Below are positions 23,485-29,870 of a stretch of DNA of 32,092 nt, piece after piece; within the stretch, counting starts at the first letter, position 1, and every line of letters begins with the position of its first letter. This DNA comes from a virus. The DNA lies in IMG/VR virus record IMGVR_UViG_3300032401_000048, positions 1 to 32,092 of that record. One strand, 5' to 3'. The notes under the pieces are model-generated. The model ran no database searches. It saw only the letters and a program-made list of their open reading frames with translations, and was not told where the DNA came from. The position numbers were made by a program, and so were the translations under genes.

Positions 23485-23785
23485 ACCCTGAAAGCTGGAG
23501 GGAAAGAACGCTTAAATACCGCCTTTCAAAGTTACTTCGATCAAGGTTTCCCCCAATCGCTCTGGCAATGTCCAACCAATACCTAAGTTTACTTTCCAAG
23601 TTGTGGAACCTCTGCACTATTGCAAAACGGCCATTTTTACAAGAAATGAGTTTTGTTTTTGGCTCCCCAACTCACTCACCATACTCAGGGATTCCCTCTG
23701 TATGTCCTACTCACCCTTACGGACTTTCGGCAAAGAGCGCTGCATTAACCGTGCGTAGCAGTTTATTGTGCAACCCCAGCTTTCA
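23485..23785 (-). other. Unexplained ~300-bp region bounded by inverted repeats
   Basis: No gene of normal quality fits this gap. TGAAAGCTGG at 23489-23498 recurs inverted at 23776-23785, and CTTTCAAAGT occurs directly at 23523-23532 and 23780-23789. Inside is a dyad AGGGAATCCCT. One minus-strand frame (roughly 23484-23655, without an ATG) reads like protein, and two others are open too. The right-hand repeat forms the 3' end of the zinc-ribbon gene. A structured RNA, a small mobile element or a decayed gene are all possible. Confidence 0.4.
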
Positions 23786-23942
23786 AAGTACGCTTGCTTA
23801 AACATTTCCGGCATTCCAAAAACGGTGCGCCTTCCGGCAGAAAATACGATGACAACGGATAGAACTTCACCATCAGTTCCCCGCAGGTGGGGCATTTAAT
23901 TTTTATTAATGGCAATGGTTGTTTTAAATTTTTACGATCCAT
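23763..23942 (-). CDS. Small zinc-ribbon protein (59 aa)
   Basis: This 59-residue frame has the zinc-ribbon ligands C-P-T-C-G and C-R-K-C, separated by about 23 residues (LIKIKCPTCGELMV ... FLECRKCLSKR). Its ATG overlaps the end of the HTH gene (ATG 23942; HTH stop at 23932-23934), so the pair is coupled. Zinc-ribbon proteins of this size often bind DNA or RNA polymerase. The final residues fall in an inverted repeat shared with the neighbouring gap, so the C-terminus may be altered. Confidence 0.55.
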   Translation of the reverse strand: MDRKNLKQPLPLIKIKCPTCGELMVKFYPLSSYFLPEGAPFLECRKCLSKRTLKAGVAQ

Positions 23943-24105
23943 TTTCTGATTCCTTTCTGGCTTTCTTAACTATCGCCTGAATCCGGGGATAGCTGACTTT
24001 AAACTTTTTAGAGATGTAGGAATAACTATAGCCTTCCTGATTCATTTTGAGTATTTCCTGCCTTCGGGCCTTCCATTTTTCGCGTAGGGTTTTGATTCCT
24101 TCCAT
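23932..24105 (-). CDS. Helix-turn-helix DNA-binding protein
   Basis: The 57-residue protein has an HTH of the resolvase/homeodomain type: ILKMNQEGYSYSYISKKF followed by KVSYPRIQAIVKKARK. The frame could begin at 24126, but the -10 box TATGAT of its promoter lies inside that stretch. I start at ATG 24105, 9 nt after the box. It faces the helicase operon across overlapping promoters and lies upstream of a zinc-ribbon gene, so it is a good candidate repressor of its own and the divergent promoter. Its size would suit a very small repressor or an accessory protein. Confidence 0.65.
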   Translation of the reverse strand: MEGIKTLREKWKARRQEILKMNQEGYSYSYISKKFKVSYPRIQAIVKKARKESENGS

Positions 24106-24114
24106 ATGTACATG

Positions 24115-24183
24115 ATCATAAATCATATATTATATAATGTCAACGGTTTGATATATTGACTTTGGGTTTGGAAGGATTAATAT
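24115..24183. promoter_or_regulatory. Back-to-back divergent promoters
   Basis: On the minus strand, TTGACA (24143-24138), 17 bp, TATGAT (24120-24115) drive the HTH gene. On the plus strand, TTGACT (24156-24161), 16 bp, TAATAT (24178-24183) drive the 24194 gene. The two -35 boxes are only 12 bp apart. Start codons lie 9-10 nt after each -10 box. Confidence 0.65.
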
Positions 24184-24193
24184 TTACTTACCT

Positions 24194-24460
24194 ATGTCGA
24201 TCCGTAACATCCAAGGCAGCAGTCCCCCCGTTCCCACATATAGCGGGTCGACAAACGGGGGGGCTGGTGTTTTGGATGCCTGTCTGCGGCTGATGACCAA
24301 GTATGAAGATGCTTCTGCCTATTGGTTTTTACAGCACCGGTTCTATAAGCCGGGTTCCAAAGAAGAGAAGAAGTGCCTGAAGAAAGCCGATTATTATACG
24401 GATATGTTTATTTCAGTTTCCGAAAGGGTAATTCGTTATGCCAAAAAAAACCTTAGATGA
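24194..24460 (+). CDS. Unknown protein (88 aa), first gene of replication operon
   Basis: The protein has a Pro/Ser/Gly-rich N-terminus (SSPPVPTYSGSTNGGAG) and a helical, basic C-terminal part (FISVSERVIRYAKKNLR) with a Tyr-rich centre. No family is recognised. It overlaps the ATPase gene start by 23 nt. Its ATG lies about 10 nt after a -10 box and has no near Shine-Dalgarno. It probably acts with the ATPase, by position only. Confidence 0.5.
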   Translation: MSIRNIQGSSPPVPTYSGSTNGGAGVLDACLRLMTKYEDASAYWFLQHRFYKPGSKEEKKCLKKADYYTDMFISVSERVIRYAKKNLR

Positions 24461-25934
24461 ACAGATAGAATCGGACATAATGCGGGAACGCAAAACCGGG
24501 CCAAGCTATCTGGCTTCCTTTCCCAATTTGGTTGATATAGTTGAAAACGAAACCGGAGATTATGAATATCTGATTTATAATCCAACCACAAAAAAATGTT
24601 TTACCCAATTGGATGTCGTTATTGATAACAAAACCTATCATCCCCCACCCAAAAGATTACTACCCCATAATCTTTTATTTCCGGCTAAGGAAAATGTGCT
24701 TCATTACATATTTGAACGAAATTCCAGTCCAATGGAACATATTGGATCAAACGGTATCATTGGTGACAATGTTGGTGACGATAGTGACGTTATGACGATA
24801 AAAGAGAACGTAGTGAATATTTGGGATGTGATGTTGTATGATGAGATTATAGGTTATTATAAAGATCGGGCAGAATTACCGGATGAAAATTTATATGATT
24901 TATGTACGGCATGGGCATTCCATACTAATGCCATGGAACGGGCAAACTTTTCACCAATCATTTATTTTCTGGGTCTGCCGGAAAAAGGAAAAAGCCGAAT
25001 GCTGAAAGCTATGACCTATATTGCCCATCGGGGGCTGCGGAAGATTAGTTTAACTGACGCACAGGTTCTACGGGATTGCACCCATATTGATGCTACATTG
25101 GCCTTAGACATGATGAATTTATGGAATAAGGTCGAGAAGGCCGGGAGCGAAGATGTGTTTCTGAACAGACCGGAGCGGGGAGTTGATGTTTCGCGGGTGA
25201 ACAGACCGGAGAAGGGTGCATTTAATGATACCGATTATTATACGGTGTTCGGCCCGACTATATTTGCCACAAATGAAACAATCCATGAGATTTTAGATAC
25301 CAGAGCCATCCCGATTATCATGGTAAATTCTACCAAAGAGTTTTCGTTGCAGGTCAAACCGGAAGATGCATTACCGATAAAAGAAAAGCTGACCGCATGG
25401 AGAGCCTGTACAATGGGGGATAAATGGGAAGAAGTGGGAAGAATTGCCAAGTCCCGGTTGGGAGATATTACACAACCGCTATATCAGGTTATTAAAAATG
25501 TAAACCCGGCGAAGGCACCCGCTTTTATTGATATCATTCAGAAAATTGAAATAAAGCGGCTGGCAGAAAAAGCCGATTCAATGAGCGGGCAAATAATATT
25601 GGCTCTATTAGCCTGTAGCGAGCTGGTTGATCATGGCTGTATTAAGGGACAGGTTCTGGCAAATAAATTTAATGAAGGAAATACAAATTCCAAATACAAT
25701 ATTCAAAGCCGCACCCTATTGAATAGACTTCGTGCTATGGGCTTAGAAACCCAGACCATGCATGGCGGCAATATGGGCATAATTTGGAATCCGGTGCGTA
25801 TTGACGCTCTAAAGATTGAATTTGGAATAGATGATGAAATATTACCACCTTCCTCTATAACGTCAACAACGCCAACAACGTCAACATTGTCACCAAAACA
25901 GGAGGCATGGTATGCAAAAGAAGCCGATAGTTAA
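24438..25934 (+). CDS. P-loop helicase/ATPase for replication (SF3/AAA-like)
   Basis: The 498-residue protein has Walker A at residues 179-186 (GLPEKGKS), a probable Walker B around D224 (TLALDMM), a sensor-like FATN at 276-279 and an arginine-finger candidate R289. This layout is that of SF3/D5-like or YfjI-type phage replicative helicases. It would unwind DNA at the phage replication fork. The N-terminal half (1-165) has no recognisable primase motif, so any priming function is unknown. The tail is Thr/Ser/Pro-rich (TSTTPTTSTLSP). A GAAAGGG ribosome-binding site lies upstream. Confidence 0.7.
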   Translation: MPKKTLDEQIESDIMRERKTGPSYLASFPNLVDIVENETGDYEYLIYNPTTKKCFTQLDVVIDNKTYHPPPKRLLPHNLLFPAKENVLHYIFERNSSPMEHIGSNGIIGDNVGDDSDVMTIKENVVNIWDVMLYDEIIGYYKDRAELPDENLYDLCTAWAFHTNAMERANFSPIIYFLGLPEKGKSRMLKAMTYIAHRGLRKISLTDAQVLRDCTHIDATLALDMMNLWNKVEKAGSEDVFLNRPERGVDVSRVNRPEKGAFNDTDYYTVFGPTIFATNETIHEILDTRAIPIIMVNSTKEFSLQVKPEDALPIKEKLTAWRACTMGDKWEEVGRIAKSRLGDITQPLYQVIKNVNPAKAPAFIDIIQKIEIKRLAEKADSMSGQIILALLACSELVDHGCIKGQVLANKFNEGNTNSKYNIQSRTLLNRLRAMGLETQTMHGGNMGIIWNPVRIDALKIEFGIDDEILPPSSITSTTPTTSTLSPKQEAWYAKEADS

Positions 25935-26100
25935 AGAAAAATTTAAACCCTTTTGCTGGTGGTGTGGGAAAGAAATTCCTGCCGGAAATCTGTGTTATGC
26001 ACATCGGGATAAAACAGAGGCTTTTATATGGACAAACGGCAAAACATCTTTTACATATGTTCCGCATAATAATGGAAAGTGGGATGTGAAAAAAACTTGA
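25912..26100 (+). CDS. Small zinc-binding protein (62 aa)
   Basis: This 62-residue protein has C-W-W-C-G followed by C-Y-A-H (FKPFCWWCGKEI ... GNLCYAHRDK), a C-x2-C-xn-C-x2-H zinc site. An AGGAGG in good position precedes the ATG, and the gene overlaps the ATPase end by 23 nt. The rest is basic and beta-rich. Binding to nucleic acid or to the helicase is possible; no known family. Confidence 0.55.
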   Translation: MQKKPIVKEKFKPFCWWCGKEIPAGNLCYAHRDKTEAFIWTNGKTSFTYVPHNNGKWDVKKT

Positions 26101-26104
26101 TCTC

Positions 26105-26134
26105 TTGACAGAATCATAACACTTGTTCTACAAT
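26105..26134 (+). promoter_or_regulatory. Promoter of the recombination operon
   Basis: TTGACA (26105-26110), an 18-bp spacer and TACAAT (26129-26134) form a near-consensus sigma70 promoter. ATG of the 26142 gene is 7 nt after the -10, so the message should be leaderless. It begins a new unit after the zinc-finger gene. Confidence 0.65.
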
Positions 26135-26141
26135 AGCAGAT

Positions 26142-26276
26142 ATGAGTACAGACGAATACAAAGCTCTGTCCCTCGATGCCCAAGCTGAATACGACAGTTA
26201 TTTATGGGATTTGGCCTATGATATCTATCTGGATGCCAAAGCCGAATCCGAAGCGCAATATGAACCGGAAAATTGA
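26142..26276 (+). CDS. Small acidic protein (44 aa), leaderless
   Basis: A 44-residue frame (MSTDEYKALSLDAQAEYDSY ... EAQYEPEN) is rich in Asp, Glu and Tyr, with no basic patch. Its ATG lies exactly 7 nt after a TACAAT -10 box. It overlaps the following gene by 17 nt. No family is recognised; acidic small proteins early in phages often mimic DNA or bind host factors, which is only a possibility here. Confidence 0.5.
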   Translation: MSTDEYKALSLDAQAEYDSYLWDLAYDIYLDAKAESEAQYEPEN

Positions 26277-26430
26277 AATCCTACTAGCCGACCTTCTTCA
26301 TTCCTACTTCGAAATTCAGAAGCAGTTTATGCGTAGTGAAATCACCCAAGCCGAATTTGAGGCCCAGCTTAACCCATTGCTTAAAAACTATGCTTTAAAA
26401 ATAAGGAGGTTGTATGGATCAGCTAACTAA
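26260..26430 (+). CDS. Small helical protein (56 aa)
   Basis: The longest frame starts at 26176, but the ATG at 26260 (MNRKIEILLADLLHSYFEIQ) fits the operon better, overlapping the acidic gene by 17 nt. It is a basic, almost entirely helical protein ending KIRRLYGSAN. It overlaps the start of the annealing-protein gene by 17 nt. No family is recognised. Confidence 0.5.
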   Translation: MNRKIEILLADLLHSYFEIQKQFMRSEITQAEFEAQLNPLLKNYALKIRRLYGSAN

Positions 26431-26977
26431 AACCAAATTTGAGGATGCCAATGCCTTAGATAAAAAGGTGCCGCAGGATTTACTAATGAAGTACCAGAAC
26501 AAATGGTACATCCTGAAGGCCGGACTGGAATGGAAAGCCAATTATTTATTCGGAGGTGGTAACTATGGGGTCGATCTTGAAATTCTCAAACAGGGCCGGG
26601 ACGGCGAACCGGATTACTACCTTTGTAAAGCCACCTTCAAAACGAAGGATGGTGTTTTGTTTACGAACTACGGGGAAGCATCTAAGGCAAATGTGTCAAA
26701 CCCGCAGATGCACAAGTATATGCTGCACTTAGCTTTAACACGGGCGGAATGTCGCGTTCTTCGCATGGCAACCGCCTGTGGTTACACCAGTGTCGATGAA
26801 ATGGACATTGGCAACGGCGAAAAAGAGATTCCGGTCAGCCCGGATGACGGGAAGGAACCGACAGCGCAGCAGCTAGCAGTGCTTAAGGGTTTAAAGATTG
26901 AAACGGTTCCGGCTACCCAAAAGGAAGCCAAGGAACTGATCGCCGCTGCCGTGAAAGGAAAAAATGAAACCGCCTAA
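26414..26977 (+). CDS. Probable single-strand annealing recombinase
   Basis: The 187-residue protein has an N-terminal beta/alpha region (NKWYILKAGLEWKANYLFGG) and a stretch VSNPQMHKYMLHLALTRAEC followed by RVLRMATACGYTSVDEM. That sequence of a beta meander and an R-A-x-x-R-x-L-R-x-A helix recalls phage single-strand annealing proteins of the Rad52/Erf-like kind. It would bind and anneal complementary DNA in recombination-dependent replication. A very good AAGGAGGTTGT precedes the ATG. The nuclease encoded at 27925 could supply the ssDNA ends. I am fairly but not fully sure of the family. Confidence 0.6.
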   Translation: MDQLTKTKFEDANALDKKVPQDLLMKYQNKWYILKAGLEWKANYLFGGGNYGVDLEILKQGRDGEPDYYLCKATFKTKDGVLFTNYGEASKANVSNPQMHKYMLHLALTRAECRVLRMATACGYTSVDEMDIGNGEKEIPVSPDDGKEPTAQQLAVLKGLKIETVPATQKEAKELIAAAVKGKNETA

Positions 26978-27302
26978 CATTGAAGAGTTAGTCGATAGCT
27001 ATGTGAAAGCCCAAGCGGTAGTTGAAGAGGCCACCGCCGAAAAAGAGGTGATTCGGGATGCGATTCTGGATCAACTCAAAGAGCTGAAGTTAACCGGCAT
27101 TAAAACCAAATCCGGCTACAACGTCAAAAAGGTGGTAGCCCAGAGGTTTGACAAGGTGCCGATGAGCTTTGCCCGTGACATGGGGGCCGTAGAAACGATT
27201 GAGAAGGTCGACAGCGGAAAGCTGCGGGTGCTTGCCCAACGGGGTACCAAAATACCGGGGGCAACCACAATGGTGTATTTAAAAGTAGAGGAGTCTAAAT
27301 AG
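26964..27302 (+). CDS. Coiled-coil protein beside the annealing protein
   Basis: The 112-residue protein has an N-terminal coiled coil (KPPNIEELVDSYVKAQAVVE, residues 2-50) and a beta-rich basic C-terminal half (KSGYNVKKVVAQRFDK ... TTMVYLKVEES). It overlaps the annealing-protein gene by 14 nt. Short proteins of this shape often accompany phage annealing proteins, possibly as partners or nuclease regulators, but no family call is made. Confidence 0.5.
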   Translation: MKPPNIEELVDSYVKAQAVVEEATAEKEVIRDAILDQLKELKLTGIKTKSGYNVKKVVAQRFDKVPMSFARDMGAVETIEKVDSGKLRVLAQRGTKIPGATTMVYLKVEESK

Positions 27303-27318
27303 AAGGGTGGTGATAATT

Positions 27319-27786
27319 GTGTTTAGAAAAGACGGAAAACCAAGCCGATCATTTACGCCTGAAGAATTAGTTTTTATCTACAAGTCATATCTTGAAGGTA
27401 AGACCTCCGTCAAAACAGCTGAACTTTTGGGGGTGAAGGTTTCTGCCGTCTGGTTTGCTTTAAACCTGCTGCGTAAAAATCAGGGGCACATCCGAAAGTA
27501 CGGCAAGATAAGATACCGGCAAGCGGCCAGACTGTTGTTTCATGACAAGACCCTAGAGGCTGCGGAAAAAGTAGCACTGGCAGAACCCGAAGTCACGGTC
27601 AAAACAGATCCGTATAACGGACTTGGTACCGCATTTGAAGATTTAAAATCAGCCATTGAAGGGGTTATCGCCTACGAAGTTGCAAGGCGAGTGGCAAGCC
27701 AGAAAGAGGAATTTGATGCGCTGAAGGAAGTGGCCCAGAAATCAAATTGGGTCGGTGAGTTACGGAAAAAGTTTCAGAGTTTGTAG
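27319..27786 (+). CDS. HTH DNA-binding protein (155 aa)
   Basis: The frame opens at GTG 27307, but GGTGGTG at about 6 nt before the GTG at 27319 supports that start (MFRKDGKPSRSF). The N-terminus has an HTH of the pattern SFTPEELVFIYKSYLEGKTS followed by VKTAELLGVKVSAVWFAL. The rest is basic and helical, with an amphipathic C-terminal segment that may oligomerise. It may be a regulator of middle genes or a replication-initiation protein. It sits in the recombination operon. Confidence 0.6.
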   Translation: MFRKDGKPSRSFTPEELVFIYKSYLEGKTSVKTAELLGVKVSAVWFALNLLRKNQGHIRKYGKIRYRQAARLLFHDKTLEAAEKVALAEPEVTVKTDPYNGLGTAFEDLKSAIEGVIAYEVARRVASQKEEFDALKEVAQKSNWVGELRKKFQSL

Positions 27787-27823
27787 TCTTATTCTGCTCA
27801 TTTTGGTGGGCAGAAATAAGATT

Positions 27824-27928
27824 ATGCAACTAATTGCCTTTATCATTACGATTTTATTTTTATTCGCCATCGGCTGGTCTTGGCTGGCGTGGATAATAAT
27901 TGTGTTGGCTTTTTTGGGAATTTTATGA
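27824..27928 (+). CDS. Tiny single-span membrane protein (34 aa)
   Basis: A frame of 34 codons encodes almost pure hydrophobic residues (MQLIAFIITILFLFAIGWSW and then LAWIIIVLAFLGIL). It would be a single or folded membrane span. Its TGA overlaps the ATG of the nuclease gene (ATGA), so translation is coupled. It could be a small membrane tether or a holin-like peptide. No Shine-Dalgarno is obvious. The overlap and composition are the evidence. Confidence 0.45.
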   Translation: MQLIAFIITILFLFAIGWSWLAWIIIVLAFLGIL

Positions 27929-28512
27929 AAAAGCTGTACCTTTCCTATTCGACATTAAACGACCTGATCCAACATCCGCATACCTATTTATGTAAGGCAT
28001 TAGGCATTGTGCAGCCGGTATCGGAAGCCATGGAAGCCGGACGGCAAGCCCATGAGATAGTCATCGGTCATGTCTGCGGCACTAAAATCGACCATCGGCT
28101 ACCCGATACGCTGCCGGGATTCCAGAAGCCGGAATATAAAGTCTTTGCGGAGTACCGCAACGGGTATGCGCTATACGGATTTTGCGATGCGGTAGATTTC
28201 AGATCCAAAACTATCATGGAATACAAAACTTCCGGCACCACATGGAGCCAGAATAAATTTGATGCGCTGATGCAGATTCCGTTTTACAGTTTGGCAACCA
28301 ATTTTCGGAAGGTTTATATGATTACATCCCATGCCGACCTGACCGGATTTAAGGTCTTTTATAAAGAGGTCACGGATGCGGAAATTGAAAAGGTCAAAGC
28401 GTGGATTGAATCCGGCATTAAGATTATCGAATCGGGGAATTTTACATCCGATCTGGTAGACGGAAAATGCCCCGGCAGATGTAATTATGGATCAGCCTGT
28501 TTCTTTGCCTGA
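27925..28512 (+). CDS. Cas4/RecB-like Fe-S exonuclease (PD-(D/E)XK)
   Basis: The frame can extend to 27880, but ATG 27925 (MKKLYLSYSTLNDLIQH) is the family-like start. It gives 195 residues. Visible catalytic residues are H43 (AGRQAHEIVIG), D88 in GFCDAVDF and E99-x-K101 in MEYKTS. C23 plus C182-x3-C186-x5-C192 forms the four-cysteine iron-sulphur cluster of Cas4 and AddB-like nucleases (usual spacing C-x2-C-x5-C). It probably resects DNA ends to supply substrate for the annealing protein encoded upstream. Confidence 0.8.
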   Translation: MKKLYLSYSTLNDLIQHPHTYLCKALGIVQPVSEAMEAGRQAHEIVIGHVCGTKIDHRLPDTLPGFQKPEYKVFAEYRNGYALYGFCDAVDFRSKTIMEYKTSGTTWSQNKFDALMQIPFYSLATNFRKVYMITSHADLTGFKVFYKEVTDAEIEKVKAWIESGIKIIESGNFTSDLVDGKCPGRCNYGSACFFA

Positions 28513-28684
28513 AATTGAAAAGATAAGTGATACCCATTTTCTGGTCAGAAGCATGACCGAAGCGGATAAGGTGTATCATGTAACTAAAAGGGGCGAATAC
28601 TGGTTTTGTTCCTGTCCCCGGCGGGTGTTCAGCAGACAGAATTGCAAGCATATCTTAAAAGTACTTGGTGTCATGTCCCGATAA
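28487..28684 (+). CDS. SWIM-type zinc finger protein (65 aa)
   Basis: Residues 41-55 read C-S-C-P-R-R-V-F-S-R-Q-N-C-K-H, a clean CxC-x9-CxH SWIM finger. SWIM domains bind DNA or proteins and occur in recombination mediators and helicases. It overlaps the nuclease gene end by 26 nt. The N-terminus is a short beta hairpin (FLVRSMTEADKVYHVTK). Confidence 0.7.
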   Translation: MDQPVSLPEIEKISDTHFLVRSMTEADKVYHVTKRGEYWFCSCPRRVFSRQNCKHILKVLGVMSR

Positions 28685-28686
28685 AA

Positions 28687-28753
28687 GCAGAGCAGTCGAT
28701 GGGGCTTCTCTGCCATTATGGGGACGGGAGATCATGCGCTTCGCCTGTCCCCA
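28687..28753 (+). other. Two tandem hairpins before the C2H2 gene
   Basis: GCAGAG (28687-28692) pairs with CTCTGC (28708-28713). TGGGGACGGG (28719-28728) pairs with CCTGTCCCCA (28744-28753; one G-U, 15-nt loop). There is no T-tract, so a terminator is unlikely. The hairpins end 7 nt before the 28761 ATG and could shield it or act as a processing or protein-binding site. Confidence 0.5.
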
Positions 28754-28760
28754 ATAAAAC

Positions 28761-28931
28761 ATGATGGGTTATACAAAAATCTGGAAGGCCAATGGCGACA
28801 CCACGTTTTCACGTTACCGGTGCAATGTCTGCGGCAAAGAGGTACCGCACAACCTGCGGTTTGAACATCTGTTGGATCACCGGATCGCTAATATAAAATC
28901 CTTGCCCTTAAAACCCAAAGGAGGGATATGA
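28761..28931 (+). CDS. Small C2H2-type zinc finger protein (56 aa)
   Basis: A 56-codon frame contains RYRCNVCGKEVPHN and RFEHLLDHRI. The spacing C-x2-C-x11-H-x3-H is that of a C2H2 finger. It is basic overall and probably binds nucleic acid. The stop overlaps the next ATG (ATGA). ATG at 28761 or 28764 could be used; no Shine-Dalgarno is clear, and the start lies directly after the hairpins. Confidence 0.5.
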   Translation: MMGYTKIWKANGDTTFSRYRCNVCGKEVPHNLRFEHLLDHRIANIKSLPLKPKGGI

Positions 28932-29158
28932 AAAGAGTCATTGTCAACAAAAGGAAGCTTAAGTCAGGTAAGACAAAATTGTTCCCGCAGACCGTAAAAT
29001 TCGGGAAACAGCATAAGTTTGAAAAACATTTTATCAAAAAGAGCGATAGTGGAAGGTTAATGTTTGGCTTGTTTGCTACCGCCGGGATATTGCTTATCGG
29101 ATATATAATCGGACTTTATGCCGGGGTGATGCACCCGGTGATATCACCCTTACCATGA
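28928..29158 (+). CDS. Small membrane protein with basic N-terminus
   Basis: The 76-residue protein has a very basic first 40 residues (KRKLKSGKTKLFPQ ...) and one transmembrane helix at about 44-66 (LMFGLFATAGILLIGYIIGL). The sequence predicts a cytoplasmic tail and a single span. It has an AAAGGAGGG ribosome-binding site very close to the ATG. Role unknown; holin-like or membrane-tethering functions would fit. Confidence 0.5.
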   Translation: MKRVIVNKRKLKSGKTKLFPQTVKFGKQHKFEKHFIKKSDSGRLMFGLFATAGILLIGYIIGLYAGVMHPVISPLP

Positions 29159-29388
29159 ATGAAATAAAACTGAAACGGAAAGATTATAAGAAGCCCAAAG
29201 ACCTGATTAGTTTCTTACAGGAGATTGCGCCTAGTGAAAAGTTCAGCCGGAGCCAATTAAAACGATTAGTCAAAGACGGAGCCGTAGAAATATTAACATC
29301 GGATTATAAACCGAAATACAAATTGAATGATCCGAAAAGCAAAGTTATTGCCATAGATAATAAATTAGTTGTAATTGAAAAAAAATGA
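29155..29388 (+). CDS. S4-like RNA-binding protein
   Basis: The 77-residue basic protein resembles an S4 domain: SRSQLKRLVKDGAVEI is like the TyrRS or S4 helix pattern (S-R-S-x-x-x-R-x-I/L-I/V-x-x-G-x-V-x-I/L). The last part VIAIDNKLVVIEKK is like the closing beta hairpin. Such small domains bind structured RNA. The start overlaps the previous stop (ATGA), so translation is coupled. Confidence 0.6.
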   Translation: MNEIKLKRKDYKKPKDLISFLQEIAPSEKFSRSQLKRLVKDGAVEILTSDYKPKYKLNDPKSKVIAIDNKLVVIEKK

Positions 29389-29618
29389 GTGACTACTTAC
29401 CGAAAATAATCAAGCGGTTACAGGACGGCAGTTATACGCCGCATACGCAAATCGTGTTCTTTAAGGACGGGACAACCAGAACCATTATGGATGTGCGCTA
29501 TATATGGCAAAACCAGATGACGCATTTAATAACCGGCAATGGAATAGAATTTATCATAAATCCCCTAAACGTAAATTATATTCAGAGGTATTTGGACTAT
29601 AAGAATTCAGATTTATGA
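29385..29618 (+). CDS. Unknown small protein (77 aa)
   Basis: The protein is beta-rich with aromatic residues (KDGTTRTIMDVRYIWQNQMT) and ends RYLDYKNSDL. No family is recognised. Its ATG overlaps the S4-like gene stop, and a gap of about 20 nt follows before the next unit. Confidence 0.45.
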   Translation: MSDYLPKIIKRLQDGSYTPHTQIVFFKDGTTRTIMDVRYIWQNQMTHLITGNGIEFIINPLNVNYIQRYLDYKNSDL

Positions 29619-29639
29619 ACGGTTGTATCGGGAGGGGAT

Positions 29640-29870
29640 ATGAAAACTTTACGGGAGAAAATAACTAAAATATTATATGAATTATTATACGAAGCTGATT
29701 TGGATGATGAATATGCTCATAAAGTTACTGATGCTATTCTGAAAGCGGTGAAAGGAGCGTTGCCGAAAAAATTAAGTAACGATATAAATGGTTTTCCTTA
29801 TGGCATAACAGAAACTTCCTATAACCAAGCCCTATCTGATATTAAAAAACTATTAGAGGAGAAAGCATGA
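29640..29870 (+). CDS. Unknown small helical protein (76 aa)
   Basis: This is an almost wholly helical protein (KTLREKITKILYELLYEADL ... NQALSDIKKLLEEKA). A GGGAGGGG ribosome-binding site precedes it. It overlaps the next gene by 4 nt (ATGA). No family is recognised. Confidence 0.45.
   Translation: MKTLREKITKILYELLYEADLDDEYAHKVTDAILKAVKGALPKKLSNDINGFPYGITETSYNQALSDIKKLLEEKA

Noticed and set aside
23485-23655. TGA read as tryptophan across the gap region
   Set aside because: Reading TGA as Trp would join two short frames, but TGA works as the stop of many genes here (for example terminase, FkbM and the nuclease-coupled peptide), so recoding is not supported.
23568-23801. 77-codon plus-strand frame in the unexplained gap
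   Set aside because: It crosses the end of the zinc-ribbon gene on the opposite strand, has no ribosome-binding site, and the composition is not convincing.
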